Under the pieces are notes generated by a model that searched no databases, was not told the DNA's origin, and saw nothing but the letters and a program-made list of their open reading frames with translations. A DNA stretch of 45,455 nt from CAYXVB01 sp964467785 (GTDB taxonomy: Bacteria; Bdellovibrionota; UBA1018), in assembly GCA_964467785.1 (NCBI GenBank), contig CAYXVB010000006.1:1-45455 (forward strand). The letters run 5' to 3'. Shown here piece by piece: positions 34,954 through 42,089 of this stretch. The position numbers and the translations under genes were made by a program. Position 1 is the stretch's first letter, and every line of letters starts with the position of its first letter.

Positions 34954-35756
34954 TCTCGATCATCACCACTTCGTACAATCAGCTTGGCACCTTGAAGCTC
35001 CTGCTCGCGAGCTTGGAGCGCCAAACAGTCCGGGATTTCGAGGTGGTGGTCGCCGACGACGGCTCGAGTGACGGGACGGCGGAATTCTGCGCGCAATACC
35101 GCGCGTTGCCTTTGGTGTTTGTTACTCAGGCGGACGAAGGCTATCGAAAGGCCCGCATCTGCAATGAGGCGCTGAGTCGGGCTCGTGGAGATTACCTGGT
35201 CTTTCTGGACTCGGATGTCATCCTTGAGAGGCGCTTTCTCGAAGATCATCTCGCGCTCCGCAGGGAAGGCTCCTATGTCTGCGGCCGTCGTGTGGACCTC
35301 GGTCAGGAGTTCACTCGTGGGATCACGGAAGGGAAAGTCCGCTCGGGATATTTCGATGCTCTTCGTTTTTCTGTGCTCGTGAGCGCGTGGAAAGGTGACA
35401 CTGAAAACTGGAAGCGCGCCTGGCGCGTGACCACTCCTTGGTTACGGCGCGTGATGGGCTACGAGCGCGCCATCGATATCTTGGGCAGTAATTTCAGCGC
35501 CTGGAAAAAGGACATGCTCGAGGTTAATGGTTTCAATGAGGCGCTCGAAGCCTACTGGGGCGAGGATGGCGATCTCTTTGTTCGGCTGAGGAACACGGGC
35601 AAGCAGGCGATCAATGCCAAAGGCATGTGCGTGCAGTACCACGTGTTCCATAAGCGCCGGGCGCCGACGCCGGAGAATGTCGCGCTCGTGGCCGAAAAGC
35701 TCAAGCGCTCGGATTACAAGCGGGCGGAACTCGGCTATTCAAGCCGTTTTGCCTGA
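34950..35756 (+). CDS. Family 2 glycosyltransferase
   Basis: 268 residues from a GTG that overlaps the ugd stop. GT-A fold: ISIITTSYNQLGTLKLLLAS, VVVADDGSSDGTAEF (nucleotide-sugar Asp), then DYLVFLDSDVILE (metal DxD). The catalytic base region is FNEALEAYWGEDGDLFVRL (ED motif). HVFHKRRAP near the end suits chondroitin-synthase-like or capsule GT2 proteins. Coupling to ugd suggests it may use UDP-glucuronate. That substrate is inference. Confidence 0.92.
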   Translation: MISIITTSYNQLGTLKLLLASLERQTVRDFEVVVADDGSSDGTAEFCAQYRALPLVFVTQADEGYRKARICNEALSRARGDYLVFLDSDVILERRFLEDHLALRREGSYVCGRRVDLGQEFTRGITEGKVRSGYFDALRFSVLVSAWKGDTENWKRAWRVTTPWLRRVMGYERAIDILGSNFSAWKKDMLEVNGFNEALEAYWGEDGDLFVRLRNTGKQAINAKGMCVQYHVFHKRRAPTPENVALVAEKLKRSDYKRAELGYSSRFA

Positions 35757-36176
35757 TCAGTGTTTGGAGTTGAAGATGCGATCGAGGGCTGCGACGCGAT
35801 CCATGGTTTCGGTCGCTTGGCAGTTGGCAGCGATCTGTCGCTCGCCGATGCCACCCAGCATCTCGATGCTCTCGAGCGCGCAGTTGGCGTCGCGATGAGC
35901 GATCCAGGCGCGTTGAGACTTTTTCAGGCGCGCGAGTTTTTCATTCGAATCCGGATCGGTTTTGGCGCTCCGCTTGAGCGAAGCCACGATCTCTTGATAG
36001 GCGCTGTTGAGAAGCGCGTCTGATTTTCGGTAGGCGTCGCGGGCGCAGCCGCTCATATTCGACGAGCTATCGAGGCACTTCTCATAGCTGCTGCGGATTT
36101 CTTGCAGGTCATTGGAGACGCTGGCGGACGCCAAGGCAGGTGACAACAGCAGGGCAAATAAAACGGATTTTTTCAT
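35757..36176 (-). CDS. LprI-like (DUF1311) exported protein
   Basis: 139 residues. MKKSVLFALLLSPALASA is a signal peptide. The DUF1311/LprI fold is seen in LLNSAYQEIVASLKR, LKKSQRAWIAHRDANCALE and CQATETMDRVAALDRIF. LprI-type proteins include inhibitors of host lysozyme. Cys residues (EKCLD, SGCARD, ANCALE, ANCQAT) are placed for two disulfides. The stop abuts the stop of the convergent glycosyltransferase with no gap. It has its own promoter (36202-36230). Whether it inhibits lysozyme is not shown. Confidence 0.88.
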   Translation of the reverse strand: MKKSVLFALLLSPALASASVSNDLQEIRSSYEKCLDSSSNMSGCARDAYRKSDALLNSAYQEIVASLKRSAKTDPDSNEKLARLKKSQRAWIAHRDANCALESIEMLGGIGERQIAANCQATETMDRVAALDRIFNSKH

Positions 36177-36201
36177 CGGTTACTCCTATCGAGAGCCACA
36201 A

Positions 36202-36230
36202 GCTTTAATAATCTTTACTAAATTAGTCAA
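36202..36230 (-). promoter_or_regulatory. Promoter of the LprI-like gene
   Basis: On the minus strand: TTGACT (36230-36225), 17 bases, TAAAGC (36207-36202). This resembles the promoter at 4509-4537. An AACAA/TTGTT inverted repeat (36229-36245) overlaps its upstream edge and could be an operator. Confidence 0.55.
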
Positions 36231-36411
36231 CAATTATTAGTTGTTTTTAAGTAACTGTAATTTAATCGGAATTCTGGATCGCTTGCGACGTGGTCCACTT
36301 GAGCCTCTGATTCCCAATGGGAAACGCTTTGTACTGATCAGGGTGGCTTTGAGATTGTCGCACACCGCTCTATTGGATAGGCCATTAAACATGAACATGC
36401 AGGGAGGAAAC

Positions 36412-37236
36412 TTGAATTATCGGGAATGGCTCCGGACGGAGCTTAAGCGCCGCCAGCGCGCCAATCCTAGTTATTCGCTACGCGGATTCTCCCAGTCCTT
36501 GGAGCTGAGTCCCGCGTTTCTTTCAAAGATCCTGAATGGAAAGAAGAGCCTTTCTCTCGAGAGTGCCGTCAAGGTATGCGACCGCCTAGCGCTCACGCCG
36601 ATCGAACGCGCGGCCTTTTGCAAAGGGGTGTCGCTGGACAGAGCATCGGAGCAGGTCATCCAGTACATGGAAGGCCGCCAAGATGTTTCTAACATAGACC
36701 AAATCAAGCGCCTGGAAGAGGATCAGTTCCAGGCCATTTCAGATTGGTACCACTTCGCACTTCGCGAGCTGGTCGCGACGCGGGACTTTCGTCCGGATGT
36801 TTCCTGGATTGCCTCGCGCCTGGGAATCACCGAAGCCGAATCGACTGACGCATTGGCTCGCCTGATCCGACTCAAGTTGATCAAATTGAAATCCGGACGC
36901 TGGCGGAAAACCAATGCTTGGGTCGGGGTGCCTTCGGGGCGCGGGAGCGCAGCGCTTCGGCGTCATCATTCGCAAATGATCCAAAAGGCGTGTGAGGCGA
37001 TCGAAGGCCAGAGCGTCGAAGAGCGTGACATCACCGGGATGACGTTTACGACGAATCCCGAAAAAATCGAACTTGTGCGTAAAGAGATCGCCGATTTTCG
37101 TCGCAAGATCGCCGATCTCTTGAATGTCTCAAAACCAGGCGAAGTTTACCAAATCAACGTGCAGCTCTTCCGTCTCACTCAGAGGTTGCCCGAGGCGAAA
37201 TCTAAGAAGGTGACGAGCAAGAGGAAATCGCGATGA
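36412..37236 (+). CDS. TIGR02147-family regulator
   Basis: 274 residues from a TTG at 36412, chosen because AGGGAGG (36401-36407) lies just before it; ATGs at 36391 and 36397 lie upstream of that site and are alternatives. The length then fits the family. Opening NYREWLRTELKRRQRANPSYSLRGF and the Cro-like HTH LELSPAFLSKILNGKKSLS are the TIGR02147 marks. The middle part (WYHFALRELVATRDF, WIASRLGITEAE) carries a second winged-helix-like region, then MTFTTNPEKIELVRKEIADFR. This family is expanded in Bdellovibrio and Fibrobacter. Its stop overlaps the next small gene by ATGA. Confidence 0.9.
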   Translation: MNYREWLRTELKRRQRANPSYSLRGFSQSLELSPAFLSKILNGKKSLSLESAVKVCDRLALTPIERAAFCKGVSLDRASEQVIQYMEGRQDVSNIDQIKRLEEDQFQAISDWYHFALRELVATRDFRPDVSWIASRLGITEAESTDALARLIRLKLIKLKSGRWRKTNAWVGVPSGRGSAALRRHHSQMIQKACEAIEGQSVEERDITGMTFTTNPEKIELVRKEIADFRRKIADLLNVSKPGEVYQINVQLFRLTQRLPEAKSKKVTSKRKSR

Positions 37237-37445
37237 ATCGATTGGAATCCCGGTGGGCGAGCCACAAGCTTGATCTCTGGATTTGGGCGGCGATCGCGTT
37301 CGTCTTATTCGCGCTCGTGATCGTGGCGCAGGGGGCGGAGCTCGCCAGGGTCGGCGACGGAGCGGATGCCAAGAGCGGCAGCCTGGGAGTGGTCTGCCGA
37401 GGAAAATTCATCGGGAATGAACTTGCGGTTTGCCGCCCCCGATGA
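37233..37445 (+). CDS. Small single-span membrane protein coupled to the TIGR02147 gene
   Basis: 70 residues; the ATG overlaps the regulator stop by four bases, a strong sign of coupling. One hydrophobic helix (LWIWAAIAFVLFALVIVAQG, about residues 14-33) is flanked by Lys and Glu. The C-terminal part (SGSLGVVCRGKFIGN) ends with Cys-Arg-Pro-Arg and has two Cys. No family recognised. It may signal to, or be controlled with, the regulator. Confidence 0.65.
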   Translation: MNRLESRWASHKLDLWIWAAIAFVLFALVIVAQGAELARVGDGADAKSGSLGVVCRGKFIGNELAVCRPR

Positions 37446-37501
37446 CGGTCACGCTCTAACGCAGTCCGCTCTATAAAAAATTTAAAGCTTATTTTCGGCG
37501 C

Positions 37502-37557
37502 CCTCCCTGTTGAAGGGAGGCGACCGGGGATGGATCGGTGTGTCCTGAAGCACCGAT
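37502..37557 (+). promoter_or_regulatory. Two perfect hairpins in the leader of the 37610 gene
   Basis: CCTCCCT (37502-37508) pairs with AGGGAGG (37514-37520) around loop GTTGA. ATCGGTG (37534-37540) pairs with CACCGAT (37551-37557) around a ten-base loop. An AT-rich stretch (37472-37495) just upstream may be the promoter. I could not match it to TPP, glycine or c-di-GMP riboswitch consensus, so it is an unassigned leader. Confidence 0.55.
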
Positions 37558-37609
37558 GATTTCTGAAATGACGTATGCAGTGCCAATAGATGAACGAAGG
37601 AGAGAAAGT

Positions 37610-38170
37610 ATGATGAATAAGAAGGCGATCTGGAATGGTGTGGTAGTGGCCGGGCTATTGTGTTCGGCTTTGGCGCAAGCCGAAGTGGGAACGTCGAGTT
37701 ACACGACGGAAATGTCAGCCCGCTCGGAACGCAAACTCGGGGCCAGCCTGGGCCTAGGTGATCCATCGCCGGCAGTTCTGGGAATCAACGTGCATTATAA
37801 CGTCACGGATTACCTTCGTGCTTCGTTGGGCTACGGTAATATGACCATGACGACGGGTCTCAGCTTGAGCAGCAGCGGACTCTCAACGACTGAGTCGAGC
37901 ATGACCACTATCGGGGGCGGCCTGCGCGCGATGATGCCGGGCTGGGTCGTCACGCCTACGGCGGGTCTTCACTTTGCGATGGTCAATGTCTCGGGTGGTA
38001 CGATCAACGGATTCTCAGGCAGTGGATCGCACGTTTATGGGTCGTTGGGCGTGGACTACCAGGCCAAAAGCGGCTTCAATGCATCGCTTGGCCTGAGCCA
38101 GTCATTCCGCGCAGGCGCGGGGAATGGGTTCTACCTCAACCTCGGCTGGTTCTTCGACTATCTCGGCTGA
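37610..38170 (+). CDS. Exported outer-membrane-type beta-barrel protein
   Basis: 186 residues; the start is one of two adjacent ATGs with AAGGAGAG upstream. The signal peptide (MMNKKAIWNGVVVAGLL, cleavage after AQA) is clear. Mature strands alternate (VHYNVTDYLRASLGYGNM, GLHFAMVNVSGG, YLNLGWFFDYLG), with many Gly and Ser. The size suits an eight-strand barrel of the OmpA/OmpW type. The last residue is Gly, not Phe. It stands alone with a structured leader. Specific family not recognised. Confidence 0.7.
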   Translation: MMNKKAIWNGVVVAGLLCSALAQAEVGTSSYTTEMSARSERKLGASLGLGDPSPAVLGINVHYNVTDYLRASLGYGNMTMTTGLSLSSSGLSTTESSMTTIGGGLRAMMPGWVVTPTAGLHFAMVNVSGGTINGFSGSGSHVYGSLGVDYQAKSGFNASLGLSQSFRAGAGNGFYLNLGWFFDYLG

Positions 38171-38201
38171 TCACCCCACAACTGCGGGATGGCGTCAGGG
38201 A

Positions 38202-38330
38202 GTGCTGACGTCGTCCCGCATATCAATTGCGATCGGTGTCTTGGTAATGTTGTCCGCATTGGGGTGTTCACCCAAAGTGAAAGTTGGCCAGGACGGAAAG
38301 TTACCGACTCCGCCAAGTTTGAGTCCTTGA
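38202..38330 (+). CDS. Small lipoprotein, possibly frame-shifted at its end
   Basis: From a GTG at 38202 the frame gives ISIAIGVLVMLSALGC, a convincing lipoprotein signal with lipobox SALGC, then SPKVKVGQDGKLPTPPS and a stop at 38330. The next frame continues coding-like sequence to 38416 (FESLKCVLATEHSKVYPI, then GGIRCTYLD). A single frame change near 38310 would join the two into a lipoprotein of about 70 residues. Start and extent are uncertain. Confidence 0.4.
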   Translation: MLTSSRISIAIGVLVMLSALGCSPKVKVGQDGKLPTPPSLSP

Positions 38331-38438
38331 AGTGCGTCTTGGCGACGGAACACTCAAAAGTCTATCCGATATCCGGAGGAATTCGGTGCACCTATCTGGA
38401 TACTCGTTCGGAGTAGCGGCTTGGATTAAGCGCTGGAT

Positions 38439-39521
38439 TCAACCTCGAGACACACGCCGTATCGCATCAAACACCGGTCCGGCTTCGATCATCGACATGC
38501 ACTTGTGAGCCTCGGCAATGCAGTTGTGGAGTCCGCACCAGGCCGGCATTCCAGGCATCGCATCGCGACGGCAGGGTAGATGGTCGATGAAGAACTTAGG
38601 GTGCCTGTCCTCGGGATAAGGGTGCCACTCAAACGGATGCTCGGGTCCGAAGAGCGTGACTGTGGGCGTGCCCACCGCGACTGCGAGGTGGCGCGGGCCG
38701 GAATCATTGCCCGCAAAGACGGCGAGCTGGCTGAGGATCGCCGCAAGCGGACGAAGGGGAATGTTTTGGCGGGTGACGACGCGCGAAGAGACTTCGTCGA
38801 TTCCCGGAACTTGGGCGAGCGCCGTTGAAAACGCATGAAGCGGGACTTCGTCGTTCGGACCGGTGGGAATGAGCACGGAGCCGCCCGTTTCTTTGCACCA
38901 GCGCACCGCGACTTCGGCGAATCGCTCAACCGGCCAGGTCTTGGTCGGGCGGCTTGAGCCCAGACCGATGCCGAGGATCGGGCCGGTGAGGCCGAAGGAA
39001 GCGAGTTGCGATGAGGCCTCCTCGGTTTCTTCCGTCAGGAGGTAAACCTTGGGCAACGTGCCGGCGGGCGCGGAGACGCCGAGCGCGCGGACTGTGTCCA
39101 TGTCGCGCTCGATGATCGGTTTGAGCGTGCCCTTGCCGGGAACGATGACCGTGGAGTGGCGGTTCTTATCTTTGTGGCCATGGAAGTGGATGGAACGCGT
39201 GCGCGCACCCGTTGCGAATGCGAGCATAGCGCTTGAGGGGCTTGCGTGAAAGTTGGCCACGCAATCATAGCCCTCGCGCCGGAGCTTGAGCGCGAGGCGC
39301 GCGATCGCTTTGGCGCGTGCGCCCCTCTCCTTATGTCGCTCGCAGGCCCAGAGCCGGTCGATGGCCGGGTGGTTCTCAAGCAGGGGGGCCCAGGTGGAAG
39401 TGACGGCGACGTGAATTTCCGCGTGGGGATACGCACGCCTGAGCATCTCGAGCGGAGAAGTCATAAGAATGGTGTCACCCATGGAGCGTAGCTTGATCGC
39501 GAGAATCTTGCGGGGATTCAT
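38439..39521 (-). CDS. Family 9 glycosyltransferase (ADP-heptose transferase type)
   Basis: 360 residues from ATG 39521 (MNPRKILAIKLRSMGDTIL); an upstream ATG at 39572 would place the start inside a terminator. GT9 enzymes add heptose to the LPS inner core. LRSMGDTILMTSPLEMLRR matches the WaaC/WaaF/RfaQ opening. The donor-binding side is LGIGLGSSRPTKTWPVERFAE and FAGNDSGPRHLAVAVGTPTVTLFG. Four Cys near the end (CRRDAM, WCGLHNCIAEAHKCM) are usual for some GT9 members. No other LPS core gene adjoins it. Confidence 0.92.
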   Translation of the reverse strand: MNPRKILAIKLRSMGDTILMTSPLEMLRRAYPHAEIHVAVTSTWAPLLENHPAIDRLWACERHKERGARAKAIARLALKLRREGYDCVANFHASPSSAMLAFATGARTRSIHFHGHKDKNRHSTVIVPGKGTLKPIIERDMDTVRALGVSAPAGTLPKVYLLTEETEEASSQLASFGLTGPILGIGLGSSRPTKTWPVERFAEVAVRWCKETGGSVLIPTGPNDEVPLHAFSTALAQVPGIDEVSSRVVTRQNIPLRPLAAILSQLAVFAGNDSGPRHLAVAVGTPTVTLFGPEHPFEWHPYPEDRHPKFFIDHLPCRRDAMPGMPAWCGLHNCIAEAHKCMSMIEAGPVFDAIRRVSRG

Positions 39522-39561
39522 AGTTGAGAAATGATAGCGAGATCGGTGGGTATTTTGGATC

Positions 39562-39603
39562 CAAAAAAACAAAAACCCCCGGCGCCAAAGGCGGCCGGGG
39601 GTT
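39562..39603 (-). terminator. Strong terminator after the Lys/Ala-rich gene
   Basis: On the minus strand AACCCCCGGC pairs with GCCGGGGGTT, followed by TTTTTGTTTTTTT. It ends the unit starting at 39852 and separates it from the GT9 gene. Confidence 0.93.
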
Positions 39604-39630
39604 CAAGTATCAGCAAAAGCTGAGCTCAGA

Positions 39631-39852
39631 TTAGTGAGCAGCGCCTTCGTGAGCGGCGCCTTCGTGCTTGTCAGCCTTCTTGGTCTTGGCTTTCTTGGCC
39701 TTCTTGGTGGTGGCCTTCATGTCAGCCTTGGGGGCAGCGGCTTCAGCGGCCGGAGCAGCCGTGGTGGCAGCCGGAGCGGCTTCGTGCTTGGCTTCTTCAG
39801 CGAAAGCGGCGACAGCGAACAGGGCAACGAAAGCAACGATAAGCTTCTTCAT
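39631..39852 (-). CDS. Small exported Lys/Ala-rich peptide
   Basis: 73 residues with AAGGAG before the ATG. MKKLIVAFVALFAVAAFA is a classic signal peptide. The mature part is low complexity: Ala/Glu/Pro first (EEAKHEAAPAATTAAPAAEA), then Lys-rich (TKKAKKAKTKKADK) and a final EGAAHEGAAH. It is a single-gene unit, with a structured inverted repeat upstream and a strong terminator after it. It is like acid-shock or periplasmic basic peptides in composition, but composition alone does not prove that role. Confidence 0.8.
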   Translation of the reverse strand: MKKLIVAFVALFAVAAFAEEAKHEAAPAATTAAPAAEAAAPKADMKATTKKAKKAKTKKADKHEGAAHEGAAH

Positions 39853-39903
39853 ACGAATCTCCTTGAAAGATACGTGAATTTTAAAAATGCGACATGCACT
39901 TTT

Positions 39904-39990
39904 GTTGCAACTCTACGAGCGCCTTAGTCTCATCGCAAGGAAAATTTGAAAGCATTTTCAATGTGTTGCGAGGTGAGACGCCGTTGCAAC
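39904..39990. repeat. 87-nt nested inverted repeat
   Basis: Outer arms: GTTGCAAC at 39904-39911 and 39983-39990. Middle arms: GTCTCATCGCAA (39927-39938) against TTGCGA (39966-39971) and TGAGAC (39974-39979). Inner stem: TTGAAA (39946-39951) with TTTCAA (39956-39961), loop GCAT. It lies between two minus-strand genes. No T-run follows on either strand. It could be an ncRNA, an mRNA leader or a mobile repeat of REP or MITE type. Confidence 0.7.
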
Positions 39991-40023
39991 ACTGTCGCGA
40001 TCTGCATCAAGAAAGGCAAAATA

Positions 40024-40665
40024 TCAAAACTTCGAATTTAACGTGTAAATATGGCTGATGTCGATGTGTTGAAAGCGCAAGTGCTTCAGTTTCATCGCAG
40101 AGAGCTGCAGTATCAATTTGGTCTGACGCGACTTGTCTTGGAAGCGCACCTTCTTGATCTCATTCAAGATGAACGACTTCATTTCTACCGGATGAAAGCA
40201 GAAGCCTCGAGAGAACTCGAGTGATCCTTTGAACGGGATGAGGCGCGCTTCGAATATGTCACCTCGCGCAAAGCCACGGTTGATCTCGGCATCGGTCACC
40301 GTGTAGCTCTTGTTGGAGAAAAGGTCGAGCACGACAAAGCCCTTGCCGAACCAGCTGAAGCGCTTGAGCAGGAAGATCGAGTGAATGGTGGAGCAGAAGT
40401 CGCGATAAATGTTCAGCTCTTCGCTGGTGAAGCGATCCTTGTTCTTGCGGAAATAGTACTTGATCGGGGGAAGGTCCACGCCGGGAAGGTCGCGCTCGAA
40501 GATGTACCAGTCCATGAAGACGCTCATCCGCTGCTCGAATTCCGCGTCGTCCTCGTAGATCACCCCCGCCTTGTCAAAGTACTCCTGCTTGGCCTCGTAG
40601 ACCTCGCGGTAATACTCGCCCGTGGTGAATTCCTCGATGATCGGTTCCAGGTACTTCTGATACAT
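40024..40665 (-). CDS. Conserved-looking cytoplasmic protein, unknown function
   Basis: 213 residues without signal or membrane span. It is rich in aromatic and acidic residues (YYREVYEAKQEYFDKAG, FMDWYIFERDLPG, SIFLLKRFSWFGKGFVVLDLF). The second half (FEARLIPFKGSLEFSRGFCFHP) reads like a compact beta domain, followed by a basic helix. It lies 81 bases after carA on the same strand and could belong to the pyr operon. No name recognised. Confidence 0.75.
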   Translation of the reverse strand: MYQKYLEPIIEEFTTGEYYREVYEAKQEYFDKAGVIYEDDAEFEQRMSVFMDWYIFERDLPGVDLPPIKYYFRKNKDRFTSEELNIYRDFCSTIHSIFLLKRFSWFGKGFVVLDLFSNKSYTVTDAEINRGFARGDIFEARLIPFKGSLEFSRGFCFHPVEMKSFILNEIKKVRFQDKSRQTKLILQLSAMKLKHLRFQHIDISHIYTLNSKF

Positions 40666-40746
40666 GCGGCGGGCGCTCCAGCTTCAGTCAGCGAAAGGGT
40701 GTGATCGCAACGCGCAGCCAGGCCGTCCAGACGGAAAGTCCGATGA

Positions 40747-41382
40747 TCAAGCGTCCATCAGCTGTGCGAAACGCTCGAACAGTTTCTCAGAATCATGGGG
40801 TCCGGGGCAAGCCTCTGGATGATACTGAACCGAAAAAGCCTTCCGGTCGGGAACGTCGAGGCCTTCCACGCAGCGGTCATTCAGGTTGACGTGCGTGACC
40901 CGCATGCCTGCTGGAAGCGAACTTGCGTCCACCGCGTAACCATGATTATGGGAGCTGATTTCCACGCGACCGGTTGACTGGTCGAGGACCGGCTGGTTTC
41001 CGCCACGATGACCGAATTTGAGCTTGTAGGTCCGTGCGCCCATCGCGAGGGCGAGGACCTGATGGCCCATGCAGACTCCGAAAAGCGGCACTTTGCCGAC
41101 GAGTTCTCGTACGGCTCTGTGCGCGTAGGTCGCGGCCGCCGGGTCTCCGGGGCCGTTGGAGAGGAACACGCCGTCTGGCTTACGAGCCAGGATATCGGCG
41201 GACGAAGTCGTCGCCGGGACGACCTCGATTTCGCAGCCGAGTTGCTCGAGGCTACGCAAAAGGTTCCACTTGATGCCGAAGTCCATCGCCACGACTTTGC
41301 GCTTGGCGTTTTTGAGTCCTCCCTTTGGCCAGAGATAGGGCTCGGGAGTGGTCACTTCGCCGATTAGGTCGCGCCCTTCGAA
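40747..41382 (-). CDS. carA: Carbamoyl-phosphate synthase small chain, C-terminal part
   Basis: 211 residues in frame up to the N gap, starting with FEGRDLIGEVTTPEPYLW. This is the glutaminase domain that feeds ammonia to CarB for arginine and pyrimidine synthesis. GVFLSNGPGDPAA, the nucleophile Cys in LFGVCMGHQVLALAMG, and SVQYHPEACPGPHD are intact. There is no start codon; the rest of the gene lies at 41571-42089 on the other side of a foreign piece. FKFPF at the end of that part and FEGRDL here join without any loss, so the native gene was probably whole. Confidence 0.93.
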   Translation of the reverse strand, partial: FEGRDLIGEVTTPEPYLWPKGGLKNAKRKVVAMDFGIKWNLLRSLEQLGCEIEVVPATTSSADILARKPDGVFLSNGPGDPAAATYAHRAVRELVGKVPLFGVCMGHQVLALAMGARTYKLKFGHRGGNQPVLDQSTGRVEISSHNHGYAVDASSLPAGMRVTHVNLNDRCVEGLDVPDRKAFSVQYHPEACPGPHDSEKLFERFAQLMDA

Positions 41383-41392
41383 NNNNNNNNNN
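41383..41392. other. Assembly gap of nominal length in carA
   Basis: Ten N. They separate the C-terminal half of carA from a ribosomal-protein fragment. Confidence 0.97.
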
Positions 41393-41554
41393 GTTACGCG
41401 GCAGCTTCTGCAACTTGAACCGCGCGTCCATGCGCTCCTCGTCGGAGAGCTTGGTGTTGTTGATCTGCGCGATCAACTCGGCGCGCTTGGCGGCAAACTT
41501 TGCCACCGTCTTGCGCCGCTTGTCTTCGCGATTGATCAGTGAAGTCTTCGCCAT
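41393..41554 (-). pseudogene. rpsN: 5' half of rpsN (ribosomal protein S14), misplaced
   Basis: 54 residues: AKTSLINREDKRRKTVAKF, RAELIAQINNTKLSDEER and FKLQKLPRN, then the N gap. This is the long, zinc-free S14 form of about 101 residues, cut in half. The stop codon seven bases before its ATG ends a stretch that looks like the tail of ribosomal protein L5 (ALLAAFKFPFKN), the usual gene before rpsN in the spc operon. It sits inside carA, so this is most likely a misassembled spc operon piece, not a local gene. Confidence 0.9.
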
Positions 41555-41561
41555 AACACCC

Positions 41562-42089
41562 TCAGTTCTTGAAAGGGAACTTGAACGCAGCGAGAAGCGC
41601 CTTGGCCTCGCCTCTTTCCTCAAGTGGGAGAATCACACCACGAGCCACCCCGAGGGTACGCAAGTGCAGGGTCAGCGCGCGCGTGTCCACGCCTTGGAGA
41701 CCTGGAATACCGGCTTCCTTGAGGTAAGCGTCGAGTTCGCCGCTCTGGCGCCAGTTGGAAGCTCGGGCGCAGGCCTCGTGCACGACAAAGCCACCGCACC
41801 AAGGGCGACGGCTCTCGGGGTCCTCGATGTTCACGCCCGTGTTGCCGATATGGGGCACGGTCATGGAGACGATCTGTCCGTAGTAAGAGGGATCCGTGAG
41901 AATCTCCTGGTATCCCGTCATCGAAGTGTTGAAGACGACTTCGCCGTAACCTTGGTCGCGATTGAGCCCCTTGGAGGCGGCGGCGGCCCGAATCGATGCC
42001 GCCGAGACGGGAGCGCCGAAAAGATAGCCTTCGAATTCCGTCCCGTCTTCAAGAACCAAAACGCCCGGCTTTTGATGGTGAGTCGTCAT
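41562..42089 (-). CDS. carA: carA N-terminal part, running into an rplE tail
   Basis: 175 residues to a stop at 41562. MTTHHQKPGVLVLEDGTEFEGYLFG, VVFNTSMTGYQEILTDPSYYGQ and GVDTRALTLHLRTLGVARGVI are the CarA N-domain. The end, EAKALLAAFKFPFKN, is ambiguous: CarA needs EAKALLAAFKFPF followed by EGRDL, while L5 proteins also end in ALLxAFxFPF. The last two residues and the stop (41562-41570) are therefore probably rplE. The start overlaps the pyrC stop by ATGA. Confidence 0.9.
   Translation of the reverse strand: MTTHHQKPGVLVLEDGTEFEGYLFGAPVSAASIRAAAASKGLNRDQGYGEVVFNTSMTGYQEILTDPSYYGQIVSMTVPHIGNTGVNIEDPESRRPWCGGFVVHEACARASNWRQSGELDAYLKEAGIPGLQGVDTRALTLHLRTLGVARGVILPLEERGEAKALLAAFKFPFKN

Noticed and set aside
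37500..37610. A c-di-GMP, TPP or glycine riboswitch before the 37610 gene
   Set aside because: The conserved cores of these riboswitches are not visible; only two plain hairpins are seen.
41393..41570. A real rpsN gene inserted into carA by recombination
   Set aside because: The S14 gene is cut at the N gap, the rplE tail precedes it as in the spc operon, and the carA halves fit perfectly, all of which favour a misjoin.
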